Below, piece after piece: positions 5,844 through 6,241 of a stretch of DNA of 6,241 nucleotides. The notes beneath the pieces were generated by a model that had not been told where the DNA came from, did not search any database, and was given only the letters and a program-made list of their open reading frames with translations. The stretch covers positions 1 through 6,241 of the forward strand of contig JALNWE010000115.1 in assembly GCA_023231065.1 (NCBI GenBank). The letters are read 5' to 3'. The translations under genes were made by a program, and so were the position numbers. The DNA comes from Bacteroidales bacterium. GTDB taxonomy: Bacteria > Bacteroidota > Bacteroidia > Bacteroidales > FEN-979. Numbering within the stretch: position 1 is the first letter of the stretch; each line of letters starts with the position of its first letter.

Positions 5844-6176
5844 ATGGAATTAACGGAACAGAAAACACCACAATGCACCATTATCGGAATCGATGGCCGG
5901 TTGGATACTACCAATTACAGTATCTTGGAAAAAAAACTGATGGAAATGATCGAAAACAAAAGTGACCGGATTTTGGTCGAATGCTCTAAGATGGATTATG
6001 TGAGCAGTAGCGGGTTGCGTATCTTGCTGATGGCGCTGAAAAAGATAACCCTTTCCAAGGGAAAGTTCGTACTGTGCGGCCTTCAGGAAAATATCAGGGA
6101 AATTTTCGAAATATCAGGTTTTACCAACATTTTCGAAATTTACACCAACCAGGATGAAGCTTTGAAAGTATTTTGA
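5844..6176 (+). CDS. STAS-domain anti-sigma-factor antagonist (RsbV/SpoIIAA family)
   Basis: This 110-residue cytosolic single-domain protein has the usual length for RsbV/SpoIIAA proteins. It shows the early GIDGRLDTTN strand-turn, ILVECSKMDYVSSSGLRILL with the phosphorylation loop (S55 aligns with the phosphorylated serine of SpoIIAA), then GKFVLCGLQENIREIFEISGF and IFEIYTNQDEAL. Family members bind an anti-sigma factor or other target when unphosphorylated; phosphorylation by an RsbW-type kinase releases the target and PP2C phosphatases restore binding. Its gene starts 18 bp after the kinase/phosphatase gene with no promoter between, so the two form an operon and are almost certainly partners. 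The final effector is not encoded here. No Shine-Dalgarno precedes ATG 5844. Confidence 0.94.
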   Translation: MELTEQKTPQCTIIGIDGRLDTTNYSILEKKLMEMIENKSDRILVECSKMDYVSSSGLRILLMALKKITLSKGKFVLCGLQENIREIFEISGFTNIFEIYTNQDEALKVF

Positions 6177-6211
6177 TCCTGAACATTTTGCAACCTGCTT
6201 TCTGCACACGG

Positions 6212-6232
6212 GATCCCGAAAACGGATCTTTT
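6212..6232 (+). terminator. Weak possible intrinsic terminator after the STAS gene
   Basis: GATCC (6212-6216) pairs with GGATC (6224-6228) across a 7-base loop and is followed by TTTT (6229-6232). The position, 35 bp after the STAS stop, suits an operon end. The stem is only 5 bp and the T-run short, so it may not terminate well. The window ends 9 bases later and no new gene start is visible in 6177-6241. Confidence 0.3.
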
Positions 6233-6241
6233 GTCCTGCAA

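Noticed and set aside
6209..6218. Palindrome GGGATCCC near the right edge as an operator
   Set aside because: It is a short isolated palindrome downstream of a gene with no promoter beside it. The overlapping hairpin and T-run explain it at least as well.

Overview
This window looks like chromosomal DNA from a member of the Bacteroidota, probably class Bacteroidia. Three lines of evidence support this. The left edge carries the 5' end of a 16S rRNA gene on the minus strand, with Bacteroidota-like wording after the 27F primer site. Upstream regions carry the TAnnTTTG -7 box typical of this phylum's housekeeping sigma factor. None of the five protein starts has a Shine-Dalgarno sequence. I cannot name a genus.

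Layout, left to right. Bases 1 to about 126 are the start of a 16S rRNA gene that runs off the left edge. About 500 bases without a protein gene follow. They hold the rRNA leader, with a boxA-like antitermination element, and two tandem rRNA promoters built on a shared 16-bp repeat (15 of 16 bases match), each backed by an A/T-rich tract. A promoter pointing the other way serves the next gene. Rightward genes at 626-1279 and 1334-1876 encode a small outer-membrane beta-barrel-like protein and a 180-residue protein with an N-terminal UvrD/PcrA-tail-like (Tudor/SH3-like) domain. A leftward gene (1879-3339) encodes PepD, an Xaa-His dipeptidase of family M20C with its metal site intact. Its stop lies 2 bp from the stop of the convergent gene.

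The right half is a two-gene operon reading rightward from a 107-bp divergent intergenic region shared with pepD. The first gene (3447-5825, TTG start) encodes a 792-residue membrane receptor with the order TM, periplasmic double Cache, TM, HAMP, coiled coil, SpoIIE/RsbU-type PP2C phosphatase, RsbW/SpoIIAB-type kinase-fold ATPase. The second (5844-6176) encodes a STAS anti-sigma-factor antagonist with a conserved phosphorylatable serine. Together they form a compact partner-switching module: a periplasmic ligand should set the balance between phosphorylation and dephosphorylation of the STAS protein. The STAS protein would then act on an effector that is not in this window.

The partner-switching pair is the most interesting part. 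Opposing kinase and phosphatase domains share one polypeptide under one sensor, in a phylum where classical SigB/SigF targets are not expected. The tandem rRNA promoters and the standalone UvrD-tail-like protein deserve a second look. PepD and the outer-membrane protein look ordinary.
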